From assembly GCA_018882825.1 (NCBI GenBank), contig VERC01000006.1:1-20596 (forward strand): a stretch of DNA of 20,596 nucleotides, in the 5' to 3' direction. The translations under genes were made by a program, and so were the position numbers. Under the pieces are notes generated by a model. It worked only from the letters and a program-made list of their open reading frames with translations. It was not told where the DNA came from and did not search any database. Shown piece after piece: positions 11,376 through 18,417 of this stretch (position 1 is its first letter; each line of letters starts with the position of its first letter). This DNA comes from Acidimicrobiia bacterium (GTDB lineage Bacteria > Actinomycetota > Acidimicrobiia > Acidimicrobiales > Acidimicrobilacustridaceae).

Positions 11376-12932
11376 ATGGCACGCATCCTCGTCACCGAAC
11401 CGATCGCCGAGGGTGGACTCGACCGTCTGCGGGCGGCCGGCCACACCGTCGACGTCCAGGAGGGCCTGAGCCCCGAGCAGTTGCTCGAGGCGGTGGTCGG
11501 CGCCCACGCGCTCATCATCCGCTCGGCCACCGACGTCACCGCCGACGTGCTCGCCGCCGGATCCGATCTCGTCGTCGTGGGTCGGGCCGGCATCGGCCTC
11601 GACAACGTCGACACCGCGGCGGCCACCGAGCGCGGCGTCATGGTGGTCAACGCTCCGCAGTCGAACATCCTGTCGGCGGCCGAGCACACGATGGCCCTTC
11701 TGCTGTCGATGGCCCGCAACGTTCCCCAGGCCCACGCCGCGCTGGTGTCGGGTCGGTGGGAGCGCAGTCGGTGGACCGGTGTCGAGTTGGCCGACAAGAC
11801 ACTCGGCGTGGTCGGACTCGGCCGGATCGGTCGACTGGTGGCCCAAAGGGCGATGGCCTTCGGCATGCGCATCGTGGCCTTCGATCCGTTCGTCTCCGAC
11901 GAGATGGCCCGGCGCATGAACATCGAACTCGTCGATCTCGACACGCTGCTGGCCACCTCGGACTTCGTCACGCTGCACGTGGCCAAGACCCCCGACACCG
12001 TCGGGATGATCGACGCCGCTGCCCTCGCCCGGGCCAAGCGGGGGATCCGCATCGTCAACGTCGCCCGCGGGGGGATCGTCGTGGAGGCCGATCTGGCCGA
12101 CGCGATCCGCGCCGGTCAGGTGGGCGGTGCCGCCCTCGACGTGTTCGACAAGGAACCGACCACCGAGTCACCCCTGTTCGGCCTGCCCGAGGTCGTCGTC
12201 ACCCCTCACCTCGGCGCCAGCACCCACGAGGCCCAGGACAAGGCCGGTGACACCATCGCCGAGATGGTGGGCCTCGCGCTCGCCGGTGACTTCGTCCCCT
12301 TCGCGGTGAACGTCAACGCCGCCGAGGCCTCCGAGGTCGTGCGCCCGTTCCTGGCGCTGGCCGAACGACTCGGCGCCGTCTTCGGTGCACTGGCCACCAG
12401 CGCGCAGTCGTTGAAGATCTCCTACGAGGGCGAGATCGGTGGGTACGACACCCGCATCCTCACGCTGTCGTTGTTGAAGGGCTTCTTCGGCCGTATCACC
12501 AGTGATCCGGTGTCGTACGTGAACGCACCGAAGCTGGCCGCCGAGCGCGGCATCGACGTCACCGAATCGACCACCACCACTTCGCACAACTTCGTCAACC
12601 TCATCACCGTGCGAGGAGGTGAGCATTCGCTGGCCGGCACGCTGGTCGGTCTGGACGGTGAGGCGCGCCTCGTCATGGTCGACGACCATCGCGTCGACGT
12701 GCCGCCAGCCAACCACATGCTCGTCGTCCGCAACGACGATCGTCCGGGGATGATCGGACGCGTCGGAACGCTGGTGGGTGACGCCGGGATCAACATCGCC
12801 GACATGGATGTCGGTCAGGCCCCGAGCGGCGCCTCGGCCATGATGGTCCTCTCCACCACCGAACCCGTGCCGACGGCAGTGTGCGAGCAGTTGCGGGCGG
12901 TGCCGGGCATCGTCTCGGTCGACGCCGTCTGA
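11376..12932 (+). CDS. serA: D-3-phosphoglycerate dehydrogenase, long form with ACT domain
   Basis: A 518-residue type-1 PGDH, close to the 520-530 residues of the mycobacterial enzyme. It oxidises 3-phosphoglycerate to 3-phosphohydroxypyruvate with NAD+, the first step of serine synthesis. Features in order are a substrate-binding domain with GRAGIGLDNVD (69-79), the NAD fold GLGRIG (147-152), and catalytic R231 (ARGGIV), E260 (DKEP) and H278 (TPHLGAST). An intervening ASB-like domain covers about 300-440. A C-terminal ACT domain spans about 446-518 (LVVRNDDRPGMIGRVG), for serine feedback. ATG 11376 was chosen for GGGGGAGGA at 11357-11365; an in-frame ATG at 11337 lacks a site. It lies 54 bp after the peptidase gene and is followed by the leuA leader. 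Confidence 0.96.
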   Translation: MARILVTEPIAEGGLDRLRAAGHTVDVQEGLSPEQLLEAVVGAHALIIRSATDVTADVLAAGSDLVVVGRAGIGLDNVDTAAATERGVMVVNAPQSNILSAAEHTMALLLSMARNVPQAHAALVSGRWERSRWTGVELADKTLGVVGLGRIGRLVAQRAMAFGMRIVAFDPFVSDEMARRMNIELVDLDTLLATSDFVTLHVAKTPDTVGMIDAAALARAKRGIRIVNVARGGIVVEADLADAIRAGQVGGAALDVFDKEPTTESPLFGLPEVVVTPHLGASTHEAQDKAGDTIAEMVGLALAGDFVPFAVNVNAAEASEVVRPFLALAERLGAVFGALATSAQSLKISYEGEIGGYDTRILTLSLLKGFFGRITSDPVSYVNAPKLAAERGIDVTESTTTTSHNFVNLITVRGGEHSLAGTLVGLDGEARLVMVDDHRVDVPPANHMLVVRNDDRPGMIGRVGTLVGDAGINIADMDVGQAPSGASAMMVLSTTEPVPTAVCEQLRAVPGIVSVDAV

Positions 12933-12973
12933 CACCGGCCCTCTCGCCGCTGTCGGTCCCATCGCCCGGGGTG

Positions 12974-13003
12974 TTGCGGATGCGGGTCGCGGTCGGGCAG
13001 ACT
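12974..13003 (+). promoter_or_regulatory. Predicted promoter of the leuA leader transcript
   Basis: TTGCGG (12974-12979) is separated by 18 bp from CAGACT (12998-13003), and the leader-peptide ATG follows 6 nt later. This matches the -10-N6-ATG geometry seen at other genes in the window and would place transcription start at the leader's first codon. The -10 is degenerate (C at its first position). Confidence 0.45.
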
Positions 13004-13009
13004 CTGGCC

Positions 13010-13045
13010 ATGCGTTCTTTCGGTCTGGAGCTCCTTCTTCGTTAG
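13010..13045 (+). CDS. leuL: leuA leader peptide (MRSFGLELLLR)
   Basis: An 11-codon reading frame, ATG to TAG, encoding MRSFGLELLLR. Four of 11 residues are Leu, three of them consecutive, using CTG, CTC, CTT and CTT. CTT is uncommon in DNA of this composition, so its clustered use is itself a signal. It ends exactly where a hairpin begins, which is followed by a strong intrinsic terminator and then leuA. This is the layout of leucine-responsive ribosome-mediated attenuation. There is no Shine-Dalgarno; translation may be leaderless. An in-frame ATG at 12980 would give a 21-codon version with one more Leu; GGGG at 12968-12971 could serve it. The leucine run is the same either way. Confidence 0.8.
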   Translation: MRSFGLELLLR

Positions 13046-13070
13046 GCGGGTGCCACATATGGCGCCTGCC
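13045..13070 (+). promoter_or_regulatory. Attenuator pause-type hairpin (1:2) after the leuL leucine codons
   Basis: GGCGGGTGCC (13045-13054) pairs with GGCGCCTGCC (13061-13070) as a 10-bp stem, including two G-U pairs, with a 6-nt loop ACATAT. Its left arm starts at the last base of the leader stop codon, so a ribosome stalled on the Leu codons would cover it. That would free GGCGC (13061-13065) to pair with GCGCC (13079-13083), inside the terminator's left arm. This alternative is a 5-bp all-GC antiterminator candidate. The stem is read directly; the switching is inferred. Confidence 0.65.
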
Positions 13071-13103
13071 AACCTCCTGCGCCCTCGGGCCAGGGGGTTT
13101 TTT
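13071..13103 (+). terminator. Intrinsic terminator upstream of leuA (attenuator)
   Basis: The stem pairs AACCTCCTG (13071-13079) with CAGGGGGTT (13091-13099), one T-G wobble included. It continues, after a bulged C, as GCC/GGC closed by a CTCG tetraloop. Six T residues (13098-13103) follow the stem. This is by far the best canonical rho-independent terminator in the window, and it lies 68 bp before leuA and after the leucine-rich leader, so it is a conditional terminator for leuA. Confidence 0.85.
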
Positions 13104-13171
13104 CGTTCCGGATCGGCTTCGTTGCCCGTTCCGCCGTCCCTCTCGCAGCCCCCGCCCCGAAAGGCACCGAC

Positions 13172-14749
13172 ATGAGCACTCAAGCCGCCACCGACGACCG
13201 GGTCATCATCTTCGACACCACCCTGCGCGACGGCGAGCAGTCGCCGGGCATCTCCCTCGACCAGGGCGAGAAGGTCGAGATCGCCGAGCAGTTGGCCCGC
13301 CTCGGGGTCGATGTGATCGAGGCCGGGTTCCCCATCGCCAGCCAGGGTGACTTCGAGGCGGTGAACGCCATCGCCCGCTCGGTGCGCGGTCCGGTGATCT
13401 GTGGACTGTCGCGCACCGCCCTCGGTGACGTCGATCGGTGCTGGGAGGCCATCGAACCGGCCGAGAAACGGCGGATCCACGTGTTCATCGCCACCAGCGA
13501 GACGCACATGAAGCACAAGTTGCGCATGACGCCCGATCAGGTGAAGGCCGAGGCCGCCTCCGGCGTGGCCCGGGCCCGCCAGTACACCGAGGACGTCGAG
13601 TTCTCGCCCGAGGACGCGTCGCGTTCCGACTTCGACTTCATGTGCGAGGTGCTGCAGATCGCGGTCGATAACGGCGCCACCACCCTCAACATCCCCGACA
13701 CCGTGGGCTTCGCCGTGCCTCAGGAGTACGCCGAGCGGCTCGCCAACGTCCGGCGCGTCGTGAAGGGTGACTACGTCATCTCCACGCATTGCCACAACGA
13801 CCTCGGTCTGGCCGTGGCCAACTCGTTGGCCGCCGTGCACCTCGGTGCCCGCCAGATCGAGTGCGCCGTCAACGGCCTCGGCGAGCGCGCCGGCAACGCC
13901 GCCCTCGAGGAGGTCGTGATGGCGTTGCGCACCCGTGCCGACTTCTTCGGCGGCATCGACTGCAACATCCGCTCCGAGGAACTGGCGCGCACCAGCCGAC
14001 TGGTCAGTCGCCTCACCGGCTATCCGGTGCAGTACAACAAGGCCGTCGTCGGCCGAAACGCCTTCGCCCACGAGTCCGGCATCCATCAGCACGGCGTGCT
14101 CAACGAGCGGACCACCTACGAGATCATGGATCCGGCCGCTGTCGGCCAGGGCGAGTCGAAGATCGTGCTGGGCAAGCACTCGGGTCGGCACGCCTTCGCC
14201 GACACGCTCAGGAAGATGGGCTACGACCTGTCGGGCGACGCCCTCAACCAGGTGTTCAGCCGATTCAAGGAGTTGGCCGATCGCAAGGTCGAGTTGAGCG
14301 ACGCCGATCTCGAGGCGCTGGTGGCCGAGGAGATGGGCGACACCGTCCGCTACGCCTTCTCGCTGGTGTCGATCGACAGCAGCGGCGGCACCAGTTCGAC
14401 CCCCACGGCGCGCATCGTGCTCGATCACGATGGCGAGAAGTTGGAGGCCAGCGCCGAGGGCGACGGCATGGTCGATGCGGCGTGCAAGGCCATCCGTTCG
14501 GCCACCGGTGTCGACGGCAACCTCACCGACTACGCCGTCACCTCGGTGACGGGTGGCGTCGACGCGCTGGCCGATGTGGCTCTGCGCTTCGAGTGTGATG
14601 GCCTGTCGATGCCGGGACGTGGCCTGTCCACCGACGTGGTGGAGGCTTCGGCCCGGGCCTTCCTCAACGCCATCAACCGCATCGTCCGGGTGCGCGACAG
14701 CGGCGAGGACCCCAGCTCGGTGTCGCGACCCGGCTCGTTGACTCCCTGA
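13172..14749 (+). CDS. leuA: 2-isopropylmalate synthase
   Basis: A 525-residue enzyme that condenses acetyl-CoA with 2-ketoisovalerate, the first committed step of leucine synthesis. The TIM-barrel starts with [16 protein letters not shown] (14-29), which carries R19 and metal ligand D20. THCHND gives ligands H206 and H208, and NGLGERAGN gives N242. HESGIHQHG marks the linker region. The C-terminal segment from about residue 395 is the LeuA dimer domain for leucine feedback inhibition. The length and motifs match the E. coli/Neisseria-type LeuA rather than the longer mycobacterial form. ATG 13172 has GAAAGG at 13159-13164. The leucine leader peptide upstream supports leuA over citramalate or homocitrate synthases. 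The next gene starts 3 bp after the stop. Confidence 0.94.
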   Translation: MSTQAATDDRVIIFDTTLRDGEQSPGISLDQGEKVEIAEQLARLGVDVIEAGFPIASQGDFEAVNAIARSVRGPVICGLSRTALGDVDRCWEAIEPAEKRRIHVFIATSETHMKHKLRMTPDQVKAEAASGVARARQYTEDVEFSPEDASRSDFDFMCEVLQIAVDNGATTLNIPDTVGFAVPQEYAERLANVRRVVKGDYVISTHCHNDLGLAVANSLAAVHLGARQIECAVNGLGERAGNAALEEVVMALRTRADFFGGIDCNIRSEELARTSRLVSRLTGYPVQYNKAVVGRNAFAHESGIHQHGVLNERTTYEIMDPAAVGQGESKIVLGKHSGRHAFADTLRKMGYDLSGDALNQVFSRFKELADRKVELSDADLEALVAEEMGDTVRYAFSLVSIDSSGGTSSTPTARIVLDHDGEKLEASAEGDGMVDAACKAIRSATGVDGNLTDYAVTSVTGGVDALADVALRFECDGLSMPGRGLSTDVVEASARAFLNAINRIVRVRDSGEDPSSVSRPGSLTP

Positions 14750-14752
14750 GCG

Positions 14753-15277
14753 GTGCCGACCGTCGTCGACGAGACCCACGGTGAGTGGGGTCGGGCCACG
14801 GCCACGTTCTCTTCGGACCGTCGCTACCGGTACCTCCTCACCCGGCAGTGGTCGGCGGACGAGGTCGAGTTCCCTCGCTTCGTCAACTTCGTGATGCTGA
14901 ACCCGTCGACGGCCGATGCCTTCGCCCTCGATCCGACCAATCGCCGCTGCGTGGGGTTCGCCCGGGACTGGGGTTTCGATGGCCTGCTCACCACCAACGT
15001 CTTCGCCTGGCGCTCGACCGATCCACGGGGCCTGCGCGACGCCGCCGATCCCGTCGGCCCCGACAACGACGCCTTCCTCGTCGACGCGGCCCGGCGGGCC
15101 GATCTGGTGGTGGCGGCCTGGGGCGTGCATGCCGCCCTCGACGGTCGTGGCGCCGCGGTGCGACACCTGCTGGCCCGAGTGGGCATCCGACCCCACGTCC
15201 TGCGCCTCACCAGGGACGGCCATCCCGGTCACCCGCTGTATCTTGCTGCGACGACCAGCGCCATCCCGTGGTCGTAG
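14753..15277 (+). CDS. DUF1643 family protein
   Basis: A 174-residue protein matching DUF1643, whose biochemical role is not known to me. Recognisable family features are FVMLNPSTAD (46-55), an Arg-rich stretch TNRRCVGFARDWGF (62-75), and TNVFAWRSTDP (81-91). A late segment, LVVAAWGVHA (118-127), is followed by HVLRLTRDGHPGHPLYL. It has no signal peptide or membrane segment. The GTG at 14753 follows the leuA stop by 3 bp, so it is almost certainly on the leuA transcript and under the leucine attenuator. A functional link to leucine synthesis is not implied by the family. Confidence 0.82.
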   Translation: MPTVVDETHGEWGRATATFSSDRRYRYLLTRQWSADEVEFPRFVNFVMLNPSTADAFALDPTNRRCVGFARDWGFDGLLTTNVFAWRSTDPRGLRDAADPVGPDNDAFLVDAARRADLVVAAWGVHAALDGRGAAVRHLLARVGIRPHVLRLTRDGHPGHPLYLAATTSAIPWS

Positions 15278-15280
15278 CCT
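15275..15280 (+). promoter_or_regulatory. Possible -10 element (TAGCCT) for the downstream hydrolase
   Basis: TAGCCT is followed by 6 nt and then the ATG at 15287, the leaderless-type geometry seen elsewhere in this window. Its first three bases are the DUF1643 stop codon, so the match could be incidental. No clear -35 is present. Confidence 0.35.
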
Positions 15281-15286
15281 GCGGCG

Positions 15287-16039
15287 ATGGCCAGGGTGGT
15301 TGCCGTCCACGGCGCATTCAACGAACTGTCGGGACCACACGAGCTCCACGCGAAATGGCTTCCAGCGCTGCGCGACGGACTCTGGCAGGCCGGTACCCAC
15401 ATCGAGCCCACCGACCTGCGCATCTGCTTCTACGGCGATCTCTTCCGACGCGATCCCGATCTGGAGAGCCCCGAGGACATCGAGCGCTCGCGAGCCGGAG
15501 CCGCCGAGTTCCTCGAGCAGATGGGCGCGACCGACTCCGTCGCCGCCATCGGGAAGTTCGCCGCCGATGCCGATCGCAATCGCACCCTCGACCTCATCGC
15601 CACCATGAACCTGCGGTCCGACATCAACGATCTTATCAACGCCCGTTTCGTGGCGACCGTGCACCCCGAGACCCGTGTGCTCATCGCCCACTCGCTCGGC
15701 ACCGTCGTCGCCTACTCGTGCTTGTTGGCGCATCCGGAATGGGACATCGACACGTTCGTGACGCTCGGTTCACCTCTCGGCGGGGACATGGCGTCGGCAC
15801 TGCTCCCGCCGGCGATCGATGGACGACTCCCGTTCCCCTCGTGCGTGCGTCGGTGGGTCAACGTGCAGGCCGTGGGTGACGTGGTGGCGACGCGACTCGA
15901 CGGGGGGTTCACCGCTCCCGTCGAGGAGCATCTCGTCGACAACGGTCACCGGGCTCACGACCCGGTGACGTACCTCAATTCCCGCGAGACGGGCGATGCC
16001 GTGGCCCGCGCCCTGGGGCATCGCTCCACCGTTCGCTGA
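15287..16039 (+). CDS. Alpha/beta-hydrolase-fold protein
   Basis: A 250-residue soluble protein. It opens with ARVVAVHGAF (oxyanion-type HG at 8-9) and has a lipase-like nucleophile elbow AHSLGT with S136, then FVTLGSPLGG. The likely acid is D198 (QAVGDVVATRL) and the base H224 (NGHRAHDPVTYL), an arrangement like PGAP1/DUF676-type lipases and esterases. It has no signal peptide. No Shine-Dalgarno precedes ATG 15287; the gene starts 9 bp after the DUF1643 stop and may be read from the leuA transcript or from a leaderless start. The substrate is unknown. It is convergent with an SDR gene, with 14 bp between stop codons. Confidence 0.75.
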   Translation: MARVVAVHGAFNELSGPHELHAKWLPALRDGLWQAGTHIEPTDLRICFYGDLFRRDPDLESPEDIERSRAGAAEFLEQMGATDSVAAIGKFAADADRNRTLDLIATMNLRSDINDLINARFVATVHPETRVLIAHSLGTVVAYSCLLAHPEWDIDTFVTLGSPLGGDMASALLPPAIDGRLPFPSCVRRWVNVQAVGDVVATRLDGGFTAPVEEHLVDNGHRAHDPVTYLNSRETGDAVARALGHRSTVR

Positions 16040-16061
16040 CCGGCCCGCCTGGTTCAGCGAA
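16032..16061. terminator. Inverted repeat between convergent genes, possible bidirectional terminator
   Basis: TTCGCTGA (16032-16039) and TCAGCGAA (16054-16061) are a perfect 8-bp inverted repeat with a 14-nt loop. It spans both stop codons of the converging genes. No T-run is present on either side, so termination is only suggested. Confidence 0.35.
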
Positions 16062-16878
16062 TCGTCAACTGACCGCCGTCGACGTTGATGGCCTGACCGG
16101 TGATCCACGACCCCTGCTCGCTGCACAGGTACACGACCATGTGGGCGATGTCCTCGCCGGTGCCGTGGCGCCGTAACGGGATGATCTGACGAAGCCGTTC
16201 CCAGTGCTCGCCCCGGTCGATGTCGTCGAGTCGACTGGTGTCCACGATGCCGGGGCACACGGCGTTCACCCGGATCGAGTTCGGGCCGAGTTCGGCGGCC
16301 ATCGCGGCAGTGAGCGCATGGATCGCCGCCTTGGACGCGCTGTAGGCGGCCGTGCCCGGTCCGGCGATCTTGCCGCCCACGCTCGAGATGTTCACGATCG
16401 AGCCGGCGGAGTCGACGGCCAGCCAGTGCCGGGCGGCCGCCCGGGAGAGGTGGAAGGTGCCGTTGAGGTTGACGTCGATCACCTTCTTCCACGCCTCGGG
16501 ATCGAGGTCCACCACCGGGAACCGGTCCGGACCGCGAGCGGCTCCGGCGTTGTTGACGACGATGTCGAGGCGATCGAACTCCGACAGCGTCGCCTCCACG
16601 AGGCCGTCGACGGCCTCCGGATCGGCGATGTCGCTGACCAGGGGCAGGGCCCGACGGCCAAGGGCGCGGATCTCCTCGGCCACGCTGTCGATGTCGCGCC
16701 ATCCGGCCTCGCGTTCGTCGGTGGGGTAGTCCTCGGGCCGCCGTCCCGTGCCGGTGAGCACCACGTCGCAGCCGGCCCGGGCCAGCTCGACGGCGATCGG
16801 TCGTCCGATGGAGCGCATGCGACCGGCGCCGGTCACGATGGCCACGGCGCCGTCCAGTCCTGTCAGTTCATAGGTCAC
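16054..16878 (-). CDS. Short-chain dehydrogenase/reductase (classical SDR)
   Basis: A 274-residue classical SDR. It has VTGAGRMRSIG (15-25) for the cofactor, NNAG (109-112), N137 (DVNLNG), S166 (NISSV), Y179 and K183 (YSASK). The C-terminal CPGIVDTSRL and ITGQAINVDGG endings are typical, so all tetrad residues are intact. Insertion of about 10 residues after strand 2 (GTGRRPEDYPTDEREAGW) is characteristic of a subset annotated as 3-oxoacyl-ACP reductase-like. I chose GTG 16878 because MTYELTGLDG gives a usual N-terminus and a CACGAT hexamer lies 6 nt upstream. ATG 16896 would add six residues. It is divergent from the SnoaL-like gene, with a GC palindrome between them. The substrate is unknown. 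Confidence 0.88.
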   Translation of the reverse strand: MTYELTGLDGAVAIVTGAGRMRSIGRPIAVELARAGCDVVLTGTGRRPEDYPTDEREAGWRDIDSVAEEIRALGRRALPLVSDIADPEAVDGLVEATLSEFDRLDIVVNNAGAARGPDRFPVVDLDPEAWKKVIDVNLNGTFHLSRAAARHWLAVDSAGSIVNISSVGGKIAGPGTAAYSASKAAIHALTAAMAAELGPNSIRVNAVCPGIVDTSRLDDIDRGEHWERLRQIIPLRRHGTGEDIAHMVVYLCSEQGSWITGQAINVDGGQLTIR

Positions 16879-16914
16879 CGGACCATCGTGCCCCATGACC
16901 GGGTACGTCGACGA

Positions 16915-16930
16915 TCCGCCGGTCGGCGGA
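16915..16930. promoter_or_regulatory. 16-bp palindrome in the SDR/SnoaL-like divergent region
   Basis: TCCGCC-GGTC-GGCGGA is a perfect inverted repeat with a 4-bp centre, 12 bp upstream of a CAGACT (16943-16948) -10-like element of the rightward gene. It covers where that promoter's -35 would be. All arms are G/C-rich, so chance is a real possibility. Confidence 0.35.
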
Positions 16931-16992
16931 GCGCGCAGGTGGCAGACTGCCCGATGTCGACCCGGTCGGGGTCGGGATCGAGCAGGGGGACC

Positions 16993-17460
16993 ATGGGACG
17001 TTGGAGCCGCGAGGAACTCGAGGACGCCTTCGATCGCTACCAGCAGGCGGCATTGCACAGTGCGCAGTCGGGTGACTGGTCGTCGTGGGCCGACTGCTTC
17101 ACCGAGGACTGCTTCTACAAGGAGCACATGTACGGCGAGATGGCCGGACGGGCCGCCGTGCTCGAGTGGATCACCCGCGTCATGACCCAGGAGGACCCGG
17201 GACGGTCGATGCACGCCTTCCCCATCGAGTGGTCGATCATCGACACCGACCGGGGCTGGATCGTCTGTCAGGTGTGGAACCGCATGGACGATGCTGGTGA
17301 CGGCAAGGTCCATCAGGAGTACAACTTCACGCTGCTCAAGTACGCTGGCAACGGGAAGTTCTCCTACGAGGAGGACATCTACAACCCGATGGCCTTCGGC
17401 AAGATGATCGCCGGCTGGGAGCGCGGCAAGAAGAAGGCCGCCGAACGCAACGCCGGATGA
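16993..17460 (+). CDS. SnoaL-like / NTF2-fold protein
   Basis: A 155-residue protein of the NTF2-like superfamily. An N-terminal helix, REELEDAFDRYQQAALHSAQSGDWSSW, leads into WADCFTEDCFYKEH, the usual helix-then-first-strand pattern of SnoaL-type enzymes. Later strands include FPIEWSIIDTDRGWIVCQVWNRM and a YNFTLLKYAGNGKFSYEEDIYNP segment typical of actinobacterial members in lipid and steroid gene clusters. These folds act as isomerases, dehydratases or polyketide cyclases, or as binding proteins; no specific reaction can be assigned. ATG 16993 has AGGGGGA at 16984-16990, rather close. An in-frame ATG at 16954 lies 5 nt after CAGACT and would add 13 residues in a leaderless mode. It is divergent from an SDR. 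Confidence 0.78.
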   Translation: MGRWSREELEDAFDRYQQAALHSAQSGDWSSWADCFTEDCFYKEHMYGEMAGRAAVLEWITRVMTQEDPGRSMHAFPIEWSIIDTDRGWIVCQVWNRMDDAGDGKVHQEYNFTLLKYAGNGKFSYEEDIYNPMAFGKMIAGWERGKKKAAERNAG

Positions 17461-17463
17461 CGG

Positions 17464-17492
17464 CTGACGGCGCCGCTCGGCGGTGCGGTCAG
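17464..17492. terminator. Hairpin between convergent SnoaL-like and SGNH genes
   Basis: CTGAC (17464-17468) pairs with GTCAG (17488-17492). Inside it, after one G-G mismatch, GCGCCG (17470-17475) pairs with CGGTGC (17481-17486, one G-U) around a 5-nt loop. The stem totals 11 bp. It occupies nearly the whole gap and includes the SGNH-gene stop codon. There is no T-run; a U-less bidirectional terminator is plausible. Confidence 0.45.
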
Positions 17493-18403
17493 ACTCCGAT
17501 GCCGGGCCACACGCGCCCGACCGTGCACGAGGGGTCGTCGTAGCGGGCATCGACGCGCCAGTCGCCGAGGCTCCAGCCCGCGGCCGACGCCGGGATCGGC
17601 CAGGAGCGGGCCAGCGTGTCGTGGATGGCCACGGCCAGCAGCGCCGCGCCGTCGGGGCAGAAGTGGGTCAGGTCCAGTTTGCGCACCCGCCGACCGGCGA
17701 ACTCGTAGACGGGGCGACCGGAGTCGGACAGCACACGGTCGAGGTCGAGGTACTCCACCTCGCCCGGATGGTCGGCGACGACGGCGCGCATGATCGAGTT
17801 GAGGGGTCCTTCGACGATCGCCTGTGTCGGTCGACCAGCGTCGGCCACGGTCGGCGGTATCCCCATGAGCAGGACCTTCGTGTCGCCGACGGTGAGGAGG
17901 TCGAGTGCTTCGCGCAGTGACGACGCGAACGCCTCGGGTGTGTACCGCCCGTGCATGATGTTCAACGTGTCGACCAGACCGAACGAGGTGACCACCACCT
18001 CCGGTCTGGTCTCGGCCATGCCGCGCACCAGCATGTCCTTCCAGTCGAATCCTTCGGGGAGGTAGCCGGGGCCCGGTCCGAATCCGTAGCCGGCGATGTG
18101 CCATTCGGCGACGGCCACCACTCCGGTCGACGTGAGATCGGCCCGGATCGCCGGAGCGGCGTCGTAGGCCAGCGAGTCGCCGAACAGGGTGACGCGCAGC
18201 GGCTGCGCGGCGTCGAGCGGCCGACCGGTGGTCGGTCCGGCGAACGCGCCCTGGAGCGCGGGCAGCGTGGTCGTGGTCGTGGTCGTGGTCGACGACGTGG
18301 CGGTCGACGTCGTCGACCCGTCGGTGCAGCCGGCGAGCGCCAAGGCGGCGATGGAAAGGAGGGCGGTGACGAGCACGACGACGGTCTGCGCCGCCCGCGC
18401 CAC
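17489..18403 (-). CDS. SGNH/GDSL-hydrolase lipoprotein
   Basis: A 304-residue predicted lipoprotein. The signal sequence is a hydrophobic stretch (TVVVLVTALLSIAALALAGC) with a lipobox LAGC; C26 would be lipidated and the protein anchored on the outer face of the membrane. A Ser/Thr-rich linker with a run of eight Thr (about 39-46) follows. The catalytic domain starts at about residue 68 with VTLFGDSL, nucleophile S77. The C-terminal dyad is D244-x-x-H247 (LDLTHFCPDG), as in SGNH esterases and acetyl-transferases acting on cell-wall or polysaccharide acyl groups. GTG 18403 gives a short n-region; a TTG at 18421 overlapping the upstream stop (TTGA) would add six residues and another Arg. It is cotranscribed with the crotonase gene. 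The substrate is unknown. Confidence 0.82.
   Translation of the reverse strand: MARAAQTVVVLVTALLSIAALALAGCTDGSTTSTATSSTTTTTTTTLPALQGAFAGPTTGRPLDAAQPLRVTLFGDSLAYDAAPAIRADLTSTGVVAVAEWHIAGYGFGPGPGYLPEGFDWKDMLVRGMAETRPEVVVTSFGLVDTLNIMHGRYTPEAFASSLREALDLLTVGDTKVLLMGIPPTVADAGRPTQAIVEGPLNSIMRAVVADHPGEVEYLDLDRVLSDSGRPVYEFAGRRVRKLDLTHFCPDGAALLAVAIHDTLARSWPIPASAAGWSLGDWRVDARYDDPSCTVGRVWPGIGV
18267..18290. repeat. Hexanucleotide tandem repeat, four copies of GTGGTC
   Basis: Four perfect tandem copies of GTGGTC lie inside the SGNH lipoprotein gene, where read on the minus strand they encode the poly-Thr linker. As units are six bases, copy-number change would alter linker length by two residues without frameshift. 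Confidence 0.85.
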
Positions 18404-18417
18404 CGGATGTGCTCGGC

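Noticed and set aside
12933..13171. A T-box riboswitch or other aptamer upstream of leuA.
   Set aside because: No T-box core sequence or specifier-loop architecture is visible; the leucine-rich leader and terminator account for the region.
12815..15733. A 972-codon open frame on the minus strand covering leuA and its neighbours.
   Set aside because: It is antisense to leuA, DUF1643 and the hydrolase, crosses the leuA attenuator, and its product is low-complexity (His/Arg/Gly/Val-rich) with no recognisable domain. Long antisense frames are expected in high-GC DNA.
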